Shown here: positions 17,761-25,978 of the stretch, piece by piece | Position numbering within the stretch: position 1 is the first letter of the stretch | Layout: every line of letters begins with the position of its first letter | Source of the DNA: CAZUSO01 sp964622775 | Lineage (GTDB): Bacteria; Bacteroidota; Bacteroidia; Chitinophagales; Chitinophagaceae | Length of the DNA stretch: 36,387 nt | Direction: 5' to 3' | Assembly (NCBI GenBank): GCA_964622775.1 | Contig: CAZUSO010000028.1 | Location: 1-36,387 of the forward strand | The notes under the pieces: generated by a model | Databases searched by the model: none | The model's input: only the letters and a program-made list of their open reading frames with translations | What the model was told of the DNA's origin: nothing | Position numbers and translations under genes: made by a program

Positions 17761-19860
17761 ATGAAAACATTGCTGCAAAAATCTATTCTTAAAAAACCAG
17801 CCCCGTTTTTATTCACATTGCTGATGATCTCCGGAATGGGGATTAGCCGGGCGCAGGTATCACTTCCCCTATCTTCCCCTTATCTGCAAAATTTTGACAG
17901 TATCCCGGGGATAAGCGGAATATCTTATCCTGAAGGATGGGTTGCCTACAATGGTAACGAAAGCGACAGTATAATGAATACCGGAAGCGGAAGCAGTGCC
18001 ACCGGAGCAAATTATAACTATGGCAGTAAGATTGGTTTGCTGGGAAGCGGCGCCAATTTTCTTCCGGGCGCTATATTGCTGCACATTGCCAATACAAGCG
18101 GGAAAGTTAACCTGAAAATATCCTATGACGTCATTAAGATGCGGGAACAGGGAAGAAGCAATTCTTTTAACTTGGAAATCAGCACAACATCGCCTACATC
18201 CGGCTTTGCGCCAGTAACCGGTGGCGCGTACGCCTCAAACAGCATTCCTGAAAATACCGTCAGTAATTATATGGACATTGACCTTGCTGCTTTGGATAAT
18301 ATCAATGGCAGCGTTTATATCCGATGGAGTTATACTGATATTTCCGGGTCGGGCAGCAGAGACGGGGTTGCTTTGGATAATGTGGAAATTACGTGGAATG
18401 AAGCCGGCGCTTCAATCCTCACCACTTCCGTCACTGCTTTAACCGGCCTGGATTATATCGGTTCAGGGCCTTCCGCAGCACAGTCATTTATATTAAGCGG
18501 TTCGGATTTAGACGGCTCTGATGTGACCCCGGAACTGCCACTCACATCGGCTTTTGAGATTTCCGAATATGAAGGAAGCAATTATTCTGCTGTACTCACC
18601 CTGAGCGCTTATGATGGCGCTGATAAAACCATTTATGCCCGTTTGAAATCCGGCTTAGCGGCAGGGAATTATAATGATATTATTTCCCTGTCAGGCGGCG
18701 GCGCTACAGGCATGAATGTTAGTGTGTCGGGGTCAGCAACGGCTCCTCCGGCAAATGCCGGCCTGTTCATTTCCGAATATATTAAGGGCACCAGTGACAA
18801 TAAATATATCGAAATATATAACGGCACCGGGACAGCCGTTGATTTGAGCGATTATACGATTGCGCTTTATGCCAATGGTGCGATGCTCCCCAGTAATACC
18901 CAGAACCTGGGTCAATTATTGGGTACATTACCGTCAGGTGGGGTTATGGTGCTGAGGCACAACTTTGCTAATATTCATGACTCAACCATCATTACTTATG
19001 GAAGTCCGGTCTGTAATTTTAATGGCAACGATGCAATTGTTCTCAAAAATAACGGCGTTATCATTGACATTTTTGGGCAGACAGGCTGTGATCCGGGCAC
19101 TGCCTGGACGGCCCCCGGCGGTTTTACCACACTGGACAAAACACTAATCCGGAATCCGGAGGTGTGTAGCGGTATAGCAGTTAATCCTGCCGACTCCTGT
19201 AATGCCGGCAGCTTTCCTGCTTTGGCTACGGAGTGGTCCGTACTGCCTTTGAACACGGTAAGCAATTTAGGCATACACACGACTAATTGTACGATGCCGC
19301 CGGTTAGTCCGGTCATCTCCCTTGGAGCAGTATCTTCAGGAGCCTGCGTGAATGTGGCCAATATGATCAGCGTGGCTTATTCCGCAGCAGGTTTTGAGGG
19401 CGCTCCGGCATTTACGGCACAACTGAGTGATGCTTCAGGCAACTTTACCACGCCAACAGCAAGCAATACCGGTTCTTCACCGATAATACTTTCCGTACCG
19501 GCTAATGTGCTGAGTACCGGTAATTATTCCATACGGGTTATCAGCGGAACGACAAGCAGCGATACTGCCGTTTTTGTTGCTCATTCCATCCCCGGGGGCA
19601 GCATCACCGCCCTAAACGGCAGCGCTATATCTGATGTGCTGTGCCCGGGAACGGAAGCTATAGTGAATTTTACTGCCAATACAGGGCTGGCGCCTTTTAT
19701 CCTGACCTTAAACGACGGAAATGTCGACTTCATTCTTGAAAATATCAACGCCGCTGCCGGAATACCTTCAGAAATACCGATAGAAGCCGGCATTCTTATT
19801 ACAAAAACTTATACGCTCACCAAAATACAGGATGCCAATGGATGCACTATAGAAGAATAG
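17761..19860 (+). CDS. secreted lamin-tail-domain surface protein, no sorting domain
   Basis: Exported protein of 699 aa. The signal peptide (about residues 1-32) has a Lys-rich start, hydrophobic core and a cleavage site after SRAQ. Residues about 33-215 form a jelly-roll-like N-terminal domain (YLQNFDSIPG, GVALDNVEITW). Next is an Ig-like region (about 218-328), then a lamin-tail domain (about 333-480, ISEYIKGTSDNKYIEIYN, NNGVIIDIFGQTGCDPG). Two Ig-like modules follow, ending in a DANGC motif. This build is common in Bacteroidota surface proteins and often linked to secreted nucleases or adhesins. Such proteins usually end in a T9SS sorting domain; this one stops right after the DANGC repeat. 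Function unknown. Confidence 0.75.
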   Translation: MKTLLQKSILKKPAPFLFTLLMISGMGISRAQVSLPLSSPYLQNFDSIPGISGISYPEGWVAYNGNESDSIMNTGSGSSATGANYNYGSKIGLLGSGANFLPGAILLHIANTSGKVNLKISYDVIKMREQGRSNSFNLEISTTSPTSGFAPVTGGAYASNSIPENTVSNYMDIDLAALDNINGSVYIRWSYTDISGSGSRDGVALDNVEITWNEAGASILTTSVTALTGLDYIGSGPSAAQSFILSGSDLDGSDVTPELPLTSAFEISEYEGSNYSAVLTLSAYDGADKTIYARLKSGLAAGNYNDIISLSGGGATGMNVSVSGSATAPPANAGLFISEYIKGTSDNKYIEIYNGTGTAVDLSDYTIALYANGAMLPSNTQNLGQLLGTLPSGGVMVLRHNFANIHDSTIITYGSPVCNFNGNDAIVLKNNGVIIDIFGQTGCDPGTAWTAPGGFTTLDKTLIRNPEVCSGIAVNPADSCNAGSFPALATEWSVLPLNTVSNLGIHTTNCTMPPVSPVISLGAVSSGACVNVANMISVAYSAAGFEGAPAFTAQLSDASGNFTTPTASNTGSSPIILSVPANVLSTGNYSIRVISGTTSSDTAVFVAHSIPGGSITALNGSAISDVLCPGTEAIVNFTANTGLAPFILTLNDGNVDFILENINAAAGIPSEIPIEAGILITKTYTLTKIQDANGCTIEE

Positions 19861-19914
19861 CTCATACCCGAAAAATTTTTACCCTAAATAAATCATTCTT
19901 TAATCCCTTAAAAC

Positions 19915-20781
19915 ATGAAAAACATGAAAAAGACCATCACTATTTCCATGGCCGCATTATCGCTGGCATTTATCGCAATGGAGACTGCAAATGCCCAAAT
20001 CGGGTCCTCGGTAACCATCAATAAAGCAACTATTGCCACGGCTACTACTCCCGGGAACCAGTCTGCCTGCGCCGGTACTGTCGTAAATGCTTTAACCTTT
20101 GCCGGCGTTGCCGATTCCTTTTACATCTCCGGCGGCGCTGCCCTGGGTTTAGCTGACCAGGGGGTAACCGTTGCAGAAATTCCGACATTTACAGCTATAG
20201 CCGGGACAGACGCCACAATCTCCATCGCTCCGTACAACGGCGATTGTGCCGGAACTCCGGTAACTTATATCCTGTCGGTCATTGCTGCGCCTGTTGTAAA
20301 CACCATTCCTGATTTTGCAGTATGTTCGGGGGAAGACATCGGTATGGCATTCACCGGAACTACAGACGCTACCTTTGCTTGGGCTAACGACAATACGATT
20401 ACCGGGGTGGGTGCAGCCGGTACAGGAGATATAGCGGCTACTGCAACAGAAGCAGGCGCTTCTGTAATTACGGTAATTCCGTCTTTGGGCTCCTGTATGG
20501 GGACGGCCACCGTTGTTACAACGGTAACCGTCAATGCATTGCCTTCCGATGGTTCGCTTGCTGCGGTAGATGCTGATATATGTTCCGCTGATCAGGCTAT
20601 GATTACATTTTCTTCTACAGAAAATATAACCAGTATCAGCTATTCCGTCAATGGGGGGATCGCGCAAACTCAGGCTATCGCCACTCCGGCATCAGAAACA
20701 TTCAATGTTAGCTCTGCCGAAGGCGCAAACGAGTATGAGCTGGTTTCCATGACCAATGGCAACGGCTGTACAGCTCAGTAG
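19915..20781 (+). CDS. secreted Ig-like repeat protein, no sorting domain
   Basis: Exported protein of 288 aa with a clear signal peptide (residues 1-28, cleavage after ANAQ). The rest is Ala/Thr/Gly-rich with three or four Ig-like beta modules, each with paired Cys (SACAGTV, NGDCAGT, FAVCSGED, LGSCMGT, ADICSADQ). This pattern is typical of PKD/Ig-like repeats in Bacteroidota gliding and adhesin proteins. It ends at NGNGCTAQ, the same module end as the upstream gene, without a sorting domain. It starts 54 bp after the previous gene, so the two may be co-transcribed. Either start (19915 or 19924) gives the same mature protein. Confidence 0.7.
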   Translation: MKNMKKTITISMAALSLAFIAMETANAQIGSSVTINKATIATATTPGNQSACAGTVVNALTFAGVADSFYISGGAALGLADQGVTVAEIPTFTAIAGTDATISIAPYNGDCAGTPVTYILSVIAAPVVNTIPDFAVCSGEDIGMAFTGTTDATFAWANDNTITGVGAAGTGDIAATATEAGASVITVIPSLGSCMGTATVVTTVTVNALPSDGSLAAVDADICSADQAMITFSSTENITSISYSVNGGIAQTQAIATPASETFNVSSAEGANEYELVSMTNGNGCTAQ

Positions 20782-20870
20782 TTATGAGCATGTATTCATA
20801 CGGATCAACATCTTTTGTGCAACAGTATTTTAGCGTCGTAAAAAGGGTGTCATAAAAAATAAAACTTTCC

Positions 20871-20928
20871 AACAGCAGGTTGCCTCCGTTTTTACCGGCA
20901 ATACAACCGAATAGGGCAACCTGCTGTT
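20871..20928. terminator. perfect 14-bp inverted repeat, probable bidirectional terminator
   Basis: AACAGCAGGTTGCC (20871-20884) pairs perfectly with GGCAACCTGCTGTT (20915-20928) across a 30-nt loop. On the plus strand it is followed by TTCATTAATT. On the minus strand it is followed by a T-rich stretch (complement of 20851-20866). It sits 90 bp past the stop of the upstream gene and 41 bp before the next start, so it probably ends the first two-gene unit. The long loop is unusual for a simple terminator. Confidence 0.6.
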
Positions 20929-20968
20929 TCATTAATTCAGACTAAAGAATTCATTAAACAGCTCAATT

Positions 20969-22135
20969 ATGTGCATTAGAAAAATAATGGTAACCGGAAT
21001 TATGACGCTTGTAGGTTCGGTGCAGTTGTCCCGGGCTCAGATTGGCTCAGCAGTCAATATTATAGTTGCACCCACCGGAATTGCACAAAATACCACTACG
21101 GAGTCGGCGGAACAGGACGGTAACAGCACTATACTATATACAGCCGGCAACAGTTGCGATGCAATAGCCAAGGTTGAATCTACCCTTGACCTGGGTATTG
21201 TTTCCACTACGGTAACGATTACTGCCGGTCCGGGCATATACAACGATCATCCCTTTGTAGGACGTTATTATGAAATCCATCCGTCACAGCATGCCAACAG
21301 TACAGCCACCGTTACGCTATACTTTTCCCAGGATGATTTTGATGCGTATAACCAGTCGGCCGGTGTGCTTTCCGGAGATTTTCCTCCCATCGCAGCTGAC
21401 GGCAGCAACCTGCTGATTACGGCCTTTCACGGTTTGCCTTCCGATGGCGCCACGGGGCCTAACGGGGAATATGACAGTACGCAAAAAGAGGTGTATAGCC
21501 CGACAGTTGTCATTAACAGCAGCGGCTATTTTGAGGCCAGTTTTACTATCACTGGATTTTCAGGTTTTTTTGCGCATACCAATAACTCCGGAGCGCCGTT
21601 GTTGTTGCAATTGAGCCGTCTGAATGCATACAATCTGGGTGCAGTTAATGAAGTAAAGTGGGCAACCACCTCGGAATCAGCCGGAGATTATTTTGCCATA
21701 GAGCGTGGCCGGAATGGCAGCGAATTTGACCCTGTCGGTACGCTTCCTGCTGTTGGCGTTGTGAATCAGGATTATACATTTAGGGACGAAAAACCTTTTG
21801 AAGGCGTCAATTATTATCGTCTGAAATTAGTGCAAAATGATGGCGGTATAAGATACAGCGCAATAGTCTCTGCTATGGTATTGCCTTCCGATGAGATGAT
21901 CATTACGGCATATCCGAATCCTATGGACGATATATTAAACATCCGCATTGCTGGCAAGGTGGAGCGGGATGCTGCGCTGGCAATTGTAGATGGTGTGGGG
22001 CGGGTTTATTTTCAGCAGTCCATTACGGAACCCGGCACACTGCAAATTAAGACCTGCAATATAGCCGGCGGAACTTACTATATACGTTATAGCAGTTCTT
22101 CGGGTATAACGACCATCAAGATCAGCAAAAAATAA
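20969..22135 (+). CDS. secreted protein with T9SS C-terminal sorting domain
   Basis: Exported protein of 388 aa with a signal peptide (residues 1-24, ending SRAQ). The mature N-terminus (IGSAVNII) resembles that of the upstream 19915 product (IGSSVTIN). A middle region (about residues 210-295) has the LNAYNLGAVNEVKWATTSE...YFAIERGRNG pattern that commonly precedes sorting domains. The last 75 residues are a type A T9SS sorting domain: ITAYPNPMDDILNIRI near 312, the GGTYYIRY strand and the final TTIKISKK. It should cross the outer membrane through the type IX system and be anchored or released at the surface. Ligand or activity is unknown. Confidence 0.85.
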   Translation: MCIRKIMVTGIMTLVGSVQLSRAQIGSAVNIIVAPTGIAQNTTTESAEQDGNSTILYTAGNSCDAIAKVESTLDLGIVSTTVTITAGPGIYNDHPFVGRYYEIHPSQHANSTATVTLYFSQDDFDAYNQSAGVLSGDFPPIAADGSNLLITAFHGLPSDGATGPNGEYDSTQKEVYSPTVVINSSGYFEASFTITGFSGFFAHTNNSGAPLLLQLSRLNAYNLGAVNEVKWATTSESAGDYFAIERGRNGSEFDPVGTLPAVGVVNQDYTFRDEKPFEGVNYYRLKLVQNDGGIRYSAIVSAMVLPSDEMIITAYPNPMDDILNIRIAGKVERDAALAIVDGVGRVYFQQSITEPGTLQIKTCNIAGGTYYIRYSSSSGITTIKISKK

Positions 22136-22549
22136 TGTTGGTTGATTCCCATATTGAAACAAAAGGTCGAGCGCGAAAGTCCGTGGAGCGTCTTTCAAAA
22201 AATGCAGCTTTATTGAAAAATACTGAAATGATTGACTGGTCATCTTTAACAACAGGTGTTGGTTTTCTAACCAGTGCCTGTTTTCATTACTGCTTCAGGT
22301 GGCAGATATGTTTGGCATATAAGGATGGTGATGTAGCGATTAACTCAGGACTTATTGGAGATAAAGATTTTTCATTATCAATAGTTGAGGATGCAACGAT
22401 GTGCGTCCCGAACGAATGCTTCATTTTCCATCCATACAATCATTTCCATCTCCCATCAATCGTCTTCAGGCTCCAGCGTATTACGCAACCTAAGGGAACA
22501 GGGCGGTTCCCGAAACTTTAAAAGCAACCATTCCGGCAAACAAAATATT
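22136..22549. other. non-coding stretch, possible decayed DNA
   Basis: A 128-codon plus-strand frame (22135-22521) overlaps the previous stop codon by one base, but its product has no signal peptide, no recognisable fold and an unusual composition. The opposite strand is also open for about 60 codons between stops (roughly 22120-22310, without ATG). Neither looks convincingly coding. The segment separates the T9SS-substrate genes from the small secreted-protein locus. Confidence 0.4.
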
Positions 22550-22614
22550 TTATTCCCAAAGAATAATGTATTCCCTAAAAGTTTGGAGAGGGGCTATGTC
22601 TCGTGGTATTTTTG
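22550..22614 (+). promoter_or_regulatory. promoter with palindromic operator, copy A
   Basis: A 37-bp element (22550-22586) contains the perfect inverted repeat TTATTC-N5-GAATAA and a second half site (TATTCCC at 22569-22575). Its right end supplies TTTG (22582-22585), followed after exactly 21 bp by TATTTTTG (22607-22614), a full match to the Bacteroidota -7 consensus TAnnTTTG. An element identical at about 30 of 37 positions, with the same 21-bp spacing, precedes the gene at 25979. The transcript would start near 22621, leaving a leader of about 120 nt. Confidence 0.7.
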
Positions 22615-22740
22615 TGGGGCATTACAGATAATTACAGGCTTCAAAGACAAGCGCGCTGTTAATGGGATTTTAATTCTTTGTAAAGCCGGGGGATGTAAGA
22701 TGCATTCACTGTTTATTTAACCTGACACAAATTTATTATC

Positions 22741-23199
22741 ATGAAAAAAGGATTAATTATTGCCCTTTGTGCGGCAACATTATCATTATTCTCAATGGAA
22801 AACGCTAATGCTGCGTTTGTTAAATTCAATTTTAATATTGAAATTATCACCGGACATAAAGAATGGAATGCAGACCATACCCAAACTGATTGTTACGGGA
22901 GAGGATTATGCATTATTAAAATTGGTGGAGGCGCAAGCGCTTTAGTGAGCCTTGTTACTACCGACAATGGAAACCTGGGGCTTGCTGTTAAGGAGGGCGA
23001 TATGGGAAACAGGCAAATTGCTAACCTGTTTGACGAAAGAGGTAATATCTATGTAAGTATGCCTATACAATTTGACGATGCCTTAATCTCATTGTTGCAA
23101 AAAAATGGCTGTAGCGCCGATCATATCAATGCAGGCACATACAAACCGGTAGCACAAAGCGGGTACATGGTTTATGATCTGAAAGTTAAAGCTAAATAA
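22741..23199 (+). CDS. small secreted protein, paralogue of the 25979 product
   Basis: Exported protein of 152 aa; signal peptide MKKGLIIALCAATLSLFSM with cleavage after NANA. I do not recognise a family. The mature part has a Cys pair (DCYGRGLC), a Gly-rich turn (GGGAS), alternating beta-strand-like segments, a VSMPIQFDDALI segment, a third Cys (KNGCSAD) and the ending INAGTYKPVAQSGYMVYDLKVK. The product at 25979 has the same layout: Cys pair, Gly turn, VPIAAEIC, then IIPPGTYTISRKDD. The two are diverged paralogues, and their promoters match. Probably periplasmic or released; function unknown. Confidence 0.75.
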   Translation: MKKGLIIALCAATLSLFSMENANAAFVKFNFNIEIITGHKEWNADHTQTDCYGRGLCIIKIGGGASALVSLVTTDNGNLGLAVKEGDMGNRQIANLFDERGNIYVSMPIQFDDALISLLQKNGCSADHINAGTYKPVAQSGYMVYDLKVKAK

Positions 23200-23214
23200 C
23201 ACACTCAAACCTTC

Positions 23215-23250
23215 GGAAAGGCTGTCTCCGTTTCCAGGGACGGCCTTTCC
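23215..23250 (+). terminator. hairpin after the 22741 gene
   Basis: A 12-bp stem with one G-T pair (23215-23226 with 23239-23250) has a 12-nt loop and begins 15 bp past the stop codon. It is followed by TGATTAAAAACTTT rather than a pure T-run, so it may attenuate rather than stop transcription into the next gene. Its right arm is also the left edge of the tandem duplication; the second copy (23925-23936) has only the right arm. Confidence 0.6.
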
Positions 23251-23267
23251 TGATTAAAAACTTTATT

Positions 23268-23813
23268 ATGAGCATTTCTATGAAAAAACACACTCTGATT
23301 GCAGGAGCCTTATCAATGTGTATCCTCTTATCTACTGTATCTTTTGGCCAACAGGCTCAAAGTCTGCCGATAATCAATAAGGAAATACTGTATAAGGATA
23401 TAGATTCCTTATCCGCCAGGTATAAATACTTTGTCGTGGTAATTTTTACCAACTACTGCGGCGGGACAGCACAAATTAATGACCTCATTCGGAAAATTGA
23501 CAACATCACCCATAACCAGACCTGTTATTTCCTTTGCCAGTCAACCAATGGCCGGGATCGTCGGGACTTCCAGAAAATATTAGACCTGTATAAGTTCAAT
23601 GCAACGGTTTACCTGATTGATGAAGAACAATACAAAACAAGGAGGGATCACAGAAAGCAGGGTTTGTTTTTCCGGGATGATATTTGTGGATTGTGCAAAC
23701 ACGAGATAATAGGCGTACCCTTCTATATTGTTTTTGATCGTGAAAAAAATGCAATAATGCACTTTGCCCCTTCCAGCAACTGGGAGCAGGTTTTGGCGGC
23801 AATAATAAAATAG
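23268..23813 (+). CDS. exported thioredoxin-like protein, copy 1
   Basis: Exported protein of 181 aa with a signal peptide (residues 1-27, ending SFGQ). The mature part has thioredoxin-like strands: YFVVVIFTNYCGG (54-66), CYFLC (86-90), ATVYLID (112-118) and GVPFYIVFD (149-157), the last with a probable cis-proline at 151. The normal N-terminal CxxC is missing: only Cys64 remains there. A CxxC (CGLC, 140-143) sits just before the cis-proline instead. The start is the ATG at 23268, because Met5, the alternative, is Thr in copy 2. Probably a periplasmic redox or scaffold protein; the role is inferred. It lies 68 bp after the small secreted-protein gene. Confidence 0.75.
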   Translation: MSISMKKHTLIAGALSMCILLSTVSFGQQAQSLPIINKEILYKDIDSLSARYKYFVVVIFTNYCGGTAQINDLIRKIDNITHNQTCYFLCQSTNGRDRRDFQKILDLYKFNATVYLIDEEQYKTRRDHRKQGLFFRDDICGLCKHEIIGVPFYIVFDREKNAIMHFAPSSNWEQVLAAIIK

Positions 23814-23953
23814 CCGGGCATTTGTTGTGGGAGTATGTAGGTTTTGGGAGAATCAGGATTGCTAATCCCCGCTTATCAGGGCTATGCCAAACGCTCAAAT
23901 TATATCGTCAATATTATTCCCAGGGACGGCCTTTCCTGATTAAAAACTTTATT

Positions 23954-24499
23954 ATGAGCATTTCTACAAAAAAGCACACTCTGATTGCAGGAGCCTTACC
24001 AATGTGTATCCTCTTATCTACTGTATCTTTTGGCCAACAGGCTCAAAGTCCGCCAATAATCAACAAGGAAATACTATATAAGGATATAGATTCCTTATCC
24101 GCCAGATATAAATACTTTGTCGTGGTAATTTTTACCAACTACTGCGGCGGAACTGCACAAATTAATGACCTCATTCGGAAAATTGACAACATCACCCATA
24201 ACCAAACCTGTTATTTCCTTTGCCAGTCAACCAATGGCCGGGATCGCCGGAACTTCCAGAAAATATTAGACCTGTATAAGTTCAATGCAACGGTTTACCT
24301 GATTGATGAAGAACAATACAAAACAAGGAGGGATCACAGAAAGCAGGGTTTCTTTTTCCGGAATGACATTTGTGGATTGTGCAAATATGAGGCAATAGGC
24401 GTACCTTTCTATATTGTTTTTGATCGCGAAAAAAATGCAATACTACGCTTCTTCCCTTCCAGCAATTGGGAGCAGGTTTTGGCGGCCATAATAAAATAG
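23954..24499 (+). CDS. exported thioredoxin-like protein, copy 2
   Basis: Tandem copy of the preceding gene, also 181 aa, with the same signal peptide, lone Cys64, CGLC at 140-143 and cis-proline loop. Differences are concentrated near the C-terminus (KYEAIG for KHEIIG, LRFFPSS for MHFAPSS), with others at positions 5, 16, 33, 100, 133 and 137. The frame is open upstream to 23822, but that extension runs through the unique spacer; the duplicate shows that 23954 is the true start. Coding differences are scattered without frameshifts, so both copies look functional. Confidence 0.75.
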   Translation: MSISTKKHTLIAGALPMCILLSTVSFGQQAQSPPIINKEILYKDIDSLSARYKYFVVVIFTNYCGGTAQINDLIRKIDNITHNQTCYFLCQSTNGRDRRNFQKILDLYKFNATVYLIDEEQYKTRRDHRKQGFFFRNDICGLCKYEAIGVPFYIVFDREKNAILRFFPSSNWEQVLAAIIK

Positions 24500-24762
24500 C
24501 CGGGCATTTGTATTGCTGAAAGAGTTTTTAAAGATTTCAGATTTCCAACCCCTTTGCCTTTAACAGGCGTTGATACAAAGGAGCAGTAAAAGGATGCAGT
24601 AATACCTGTCCGAAAGCAGCCGGTAAGAATGCCTGAATGCAGAATTGTTGGTTATATGCAAGGCTAAACACGATGAATAATCGTGAACTTATAGATAAGT
24701 GTTGTTGCTAAGCTTGTAAAGGCATCTGCCGGAAATAAAAAAGTGCAAAATATAATTTGGCT

Positions 24763-25779
24763 ATGAATTGCCCCAACTGTAATCATCATACGGAGGAAAA
24801 CTACTGCTCGCATTGCGGACAAAAAAATCATTTGCATAAAGAAACAATATGGAGCCTGGCAGCACATTTCTTCGCCCATTATTTTCATTTTGAAAGTAAA
24901 TTCCGGCTTACCTTCAAAACCCTGATTACCTGCCCCGGCGCTCTGGCCATCGCTTATCACCAGAAACAACGTATGCGCTATGTACCCCCAATCAACCTGT
25001 ATATTTTCCTGAGCGTGGTATTTTTTATCTTAGTGAATTATACCGTGAAGATAGGCTTCGTCACGGAAGTGCGTATGAAAGGAGCAATTTATTATGCCTA
25101 TTACAAATACCAACCCTCATTCGGCAGGTATAACTACCCGGTTATTAAAAAGATGCAGGAAGATAAATATAAGGTCTTTGATGTTTATCAACAGGATACC
25201 TCAACTATCAGAACCGTGATTCGCGAAGCAAACGAATGGAAAACGGATCGTCCTCCCTTATACATGATGATGCATGATGCATTTAAATGGGATTTCGCTT
25301 ATCTCTACGATAATTATTTCAGAAAATACCTGATGTTAAAATACTTAGCAGAACACAAAACTTACAGCGATCTCGATGCGCCATTCTCTGCATTTGCCAC
25401 GGACTATTTTCACCTGTTGCCAAAGCTGTTTTTCTTTATGATGCCTGTACTGGGTTTCCTGATCGGGTTGTTTTTCAGTAAGCCGGGCATGCTCTATATT
25501 GACCATGCGGTATTGGGCATGCACGCACATTTGTTCCTGTTTATCAGTATGGCCTGCCATTTCATTTCCGGATGCTTTATCAACCTGTCCGCTTTGTGGT
25601 GGCTCTATACTTCTGCCATAATCATCCCCGGAATTTATTTTCTGCTTTCACTCCGGAAAATGTATAACTTTTCCTGGCTCAAAACCATAATTGCCGGAAG
25701 CGGTATCTGGTGCTTTTATATTGCATTCGCTTTTGTCATTTCTGTAATGGTAAACATAGTCATCTTCTATTATTTCTGA
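24763..25779 (+). CDS. DUF3667 family membrane protein
   Basis: Protein of 338 aa. An N-terminal zinc-ribbon-like motif has Cys at 3, 6, 15 and 18 (CPNC...CSHCGQ), followed by the DUF3667 hallmark region with CPGALAIAYHQKQRMRYVPPINLYIFLSVVFFILV. There are about five membrane segments: one near residue 85 and the rest in the C-terminal 130 residues. The large middle loop (about 100-210) is Tyr- and Lys-rich. Bacteroidota commonly encode several such proteins; their function is unknown. The frame can begin at a TTG at 24757, but ATG 24763 puts the Cys motif directly at the N-terminus as in the family. Confidence 0.85.
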   Translation: MNCPNCNHHTEENYCSHCGQKNHLHKETIWSLAAHFFAHYFHFESKFRLTFKTLITCPGALAIAYHQKQRMRYVPPINLYIFLSVVFFILVNYTVKIGFVTEVRMKGAIYYAYYKYQPSFGRYNYPVIKKMQEDKYKVFDVYQQDTSTIRTVIREANEWKTDRPPLYMMMHDAFKWDFAYLYDNYFRKYLMLKYLAEHKTYSDLDAPFSAFATDYFHLLPKLFFFMMPVLGFLIGLFFSKPGMLYIDHAVLGMHAHLFLFISMACHFISGCFINLSALWWLYTSAIIIPGIYFLLSLRKMYNFSWLKTIIAGSGIWCFYIAFAFVISVMVNIVIFYYF

Positions 25780-25891
25780 GGTACATAAAGACGATCCGTC
25801 GCACGCTGAATTGTCTCATTTACATTTCCCTTATGAGTGCTCTCAGCATTTCCCTTGAATTGCTTTCAGACATTTTTTACAAAAGAATAAT

Positions 25892-25956
25892 TTATTCCCG
25901 GAGAATATTCTATCCCCAAAAAATTTGGCAACAGGTATTCGGGTATAGTATTTTTA
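25892..25956 (+). promoter_or_regulatory. promoter with palindromic operator, copy B
   Basis: A 37-bp element (25892-25928) matches the one upstream of 22741. It has TATTC-N5-GAATA, then TATCCCC, then TTTG (25924-25927), a 21-bp spacer and TATTTTTA (25949-25956; one mismatch to TAnnTTTG). A second palindrome, GAATAA-T-TTATTC (25885-25897), overlaps the left side and adds a further half site. Transcription would begin about 15-17 nt before the ATG at 25979. Confidence 0.7.
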
Positions 25957-25978
25957 CCGGACACCTAAATCCTATGCC

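Larger units (their letters stand above)
23234..24511 (+). repeat. tandem duplication, two 592-bp units with 94-bp spacer
   Basis: Positions 23234-23825 and 23920-24511 align at a constant offset of 686 bp with no indels. Each unit holds a short leader, one complete 181-aa gene and a few bases past its stop. The left edge falls inside the hairpin after the 22741 gene. Protein copies differ at about eleven residues, so the duplication is fairly recent but has had time to diverge. The 94-bp spacer has no counterpart in the window. Confidence 0.9.

Noticed and set aside
22135..22521. 128-codon frame overlapping the stop of the T9SS-substrate gene by one base
   Set aside because: No recognisable fold, odd composition and opposite strand equally open; kept only as a note in the gap entry.
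23822..23953. N-terminal extension of thioredoxin-like copy 2
   Set aside because: Runs through the unique 94-bp spacer and has no counterpart in copy 1; the start is 23954.
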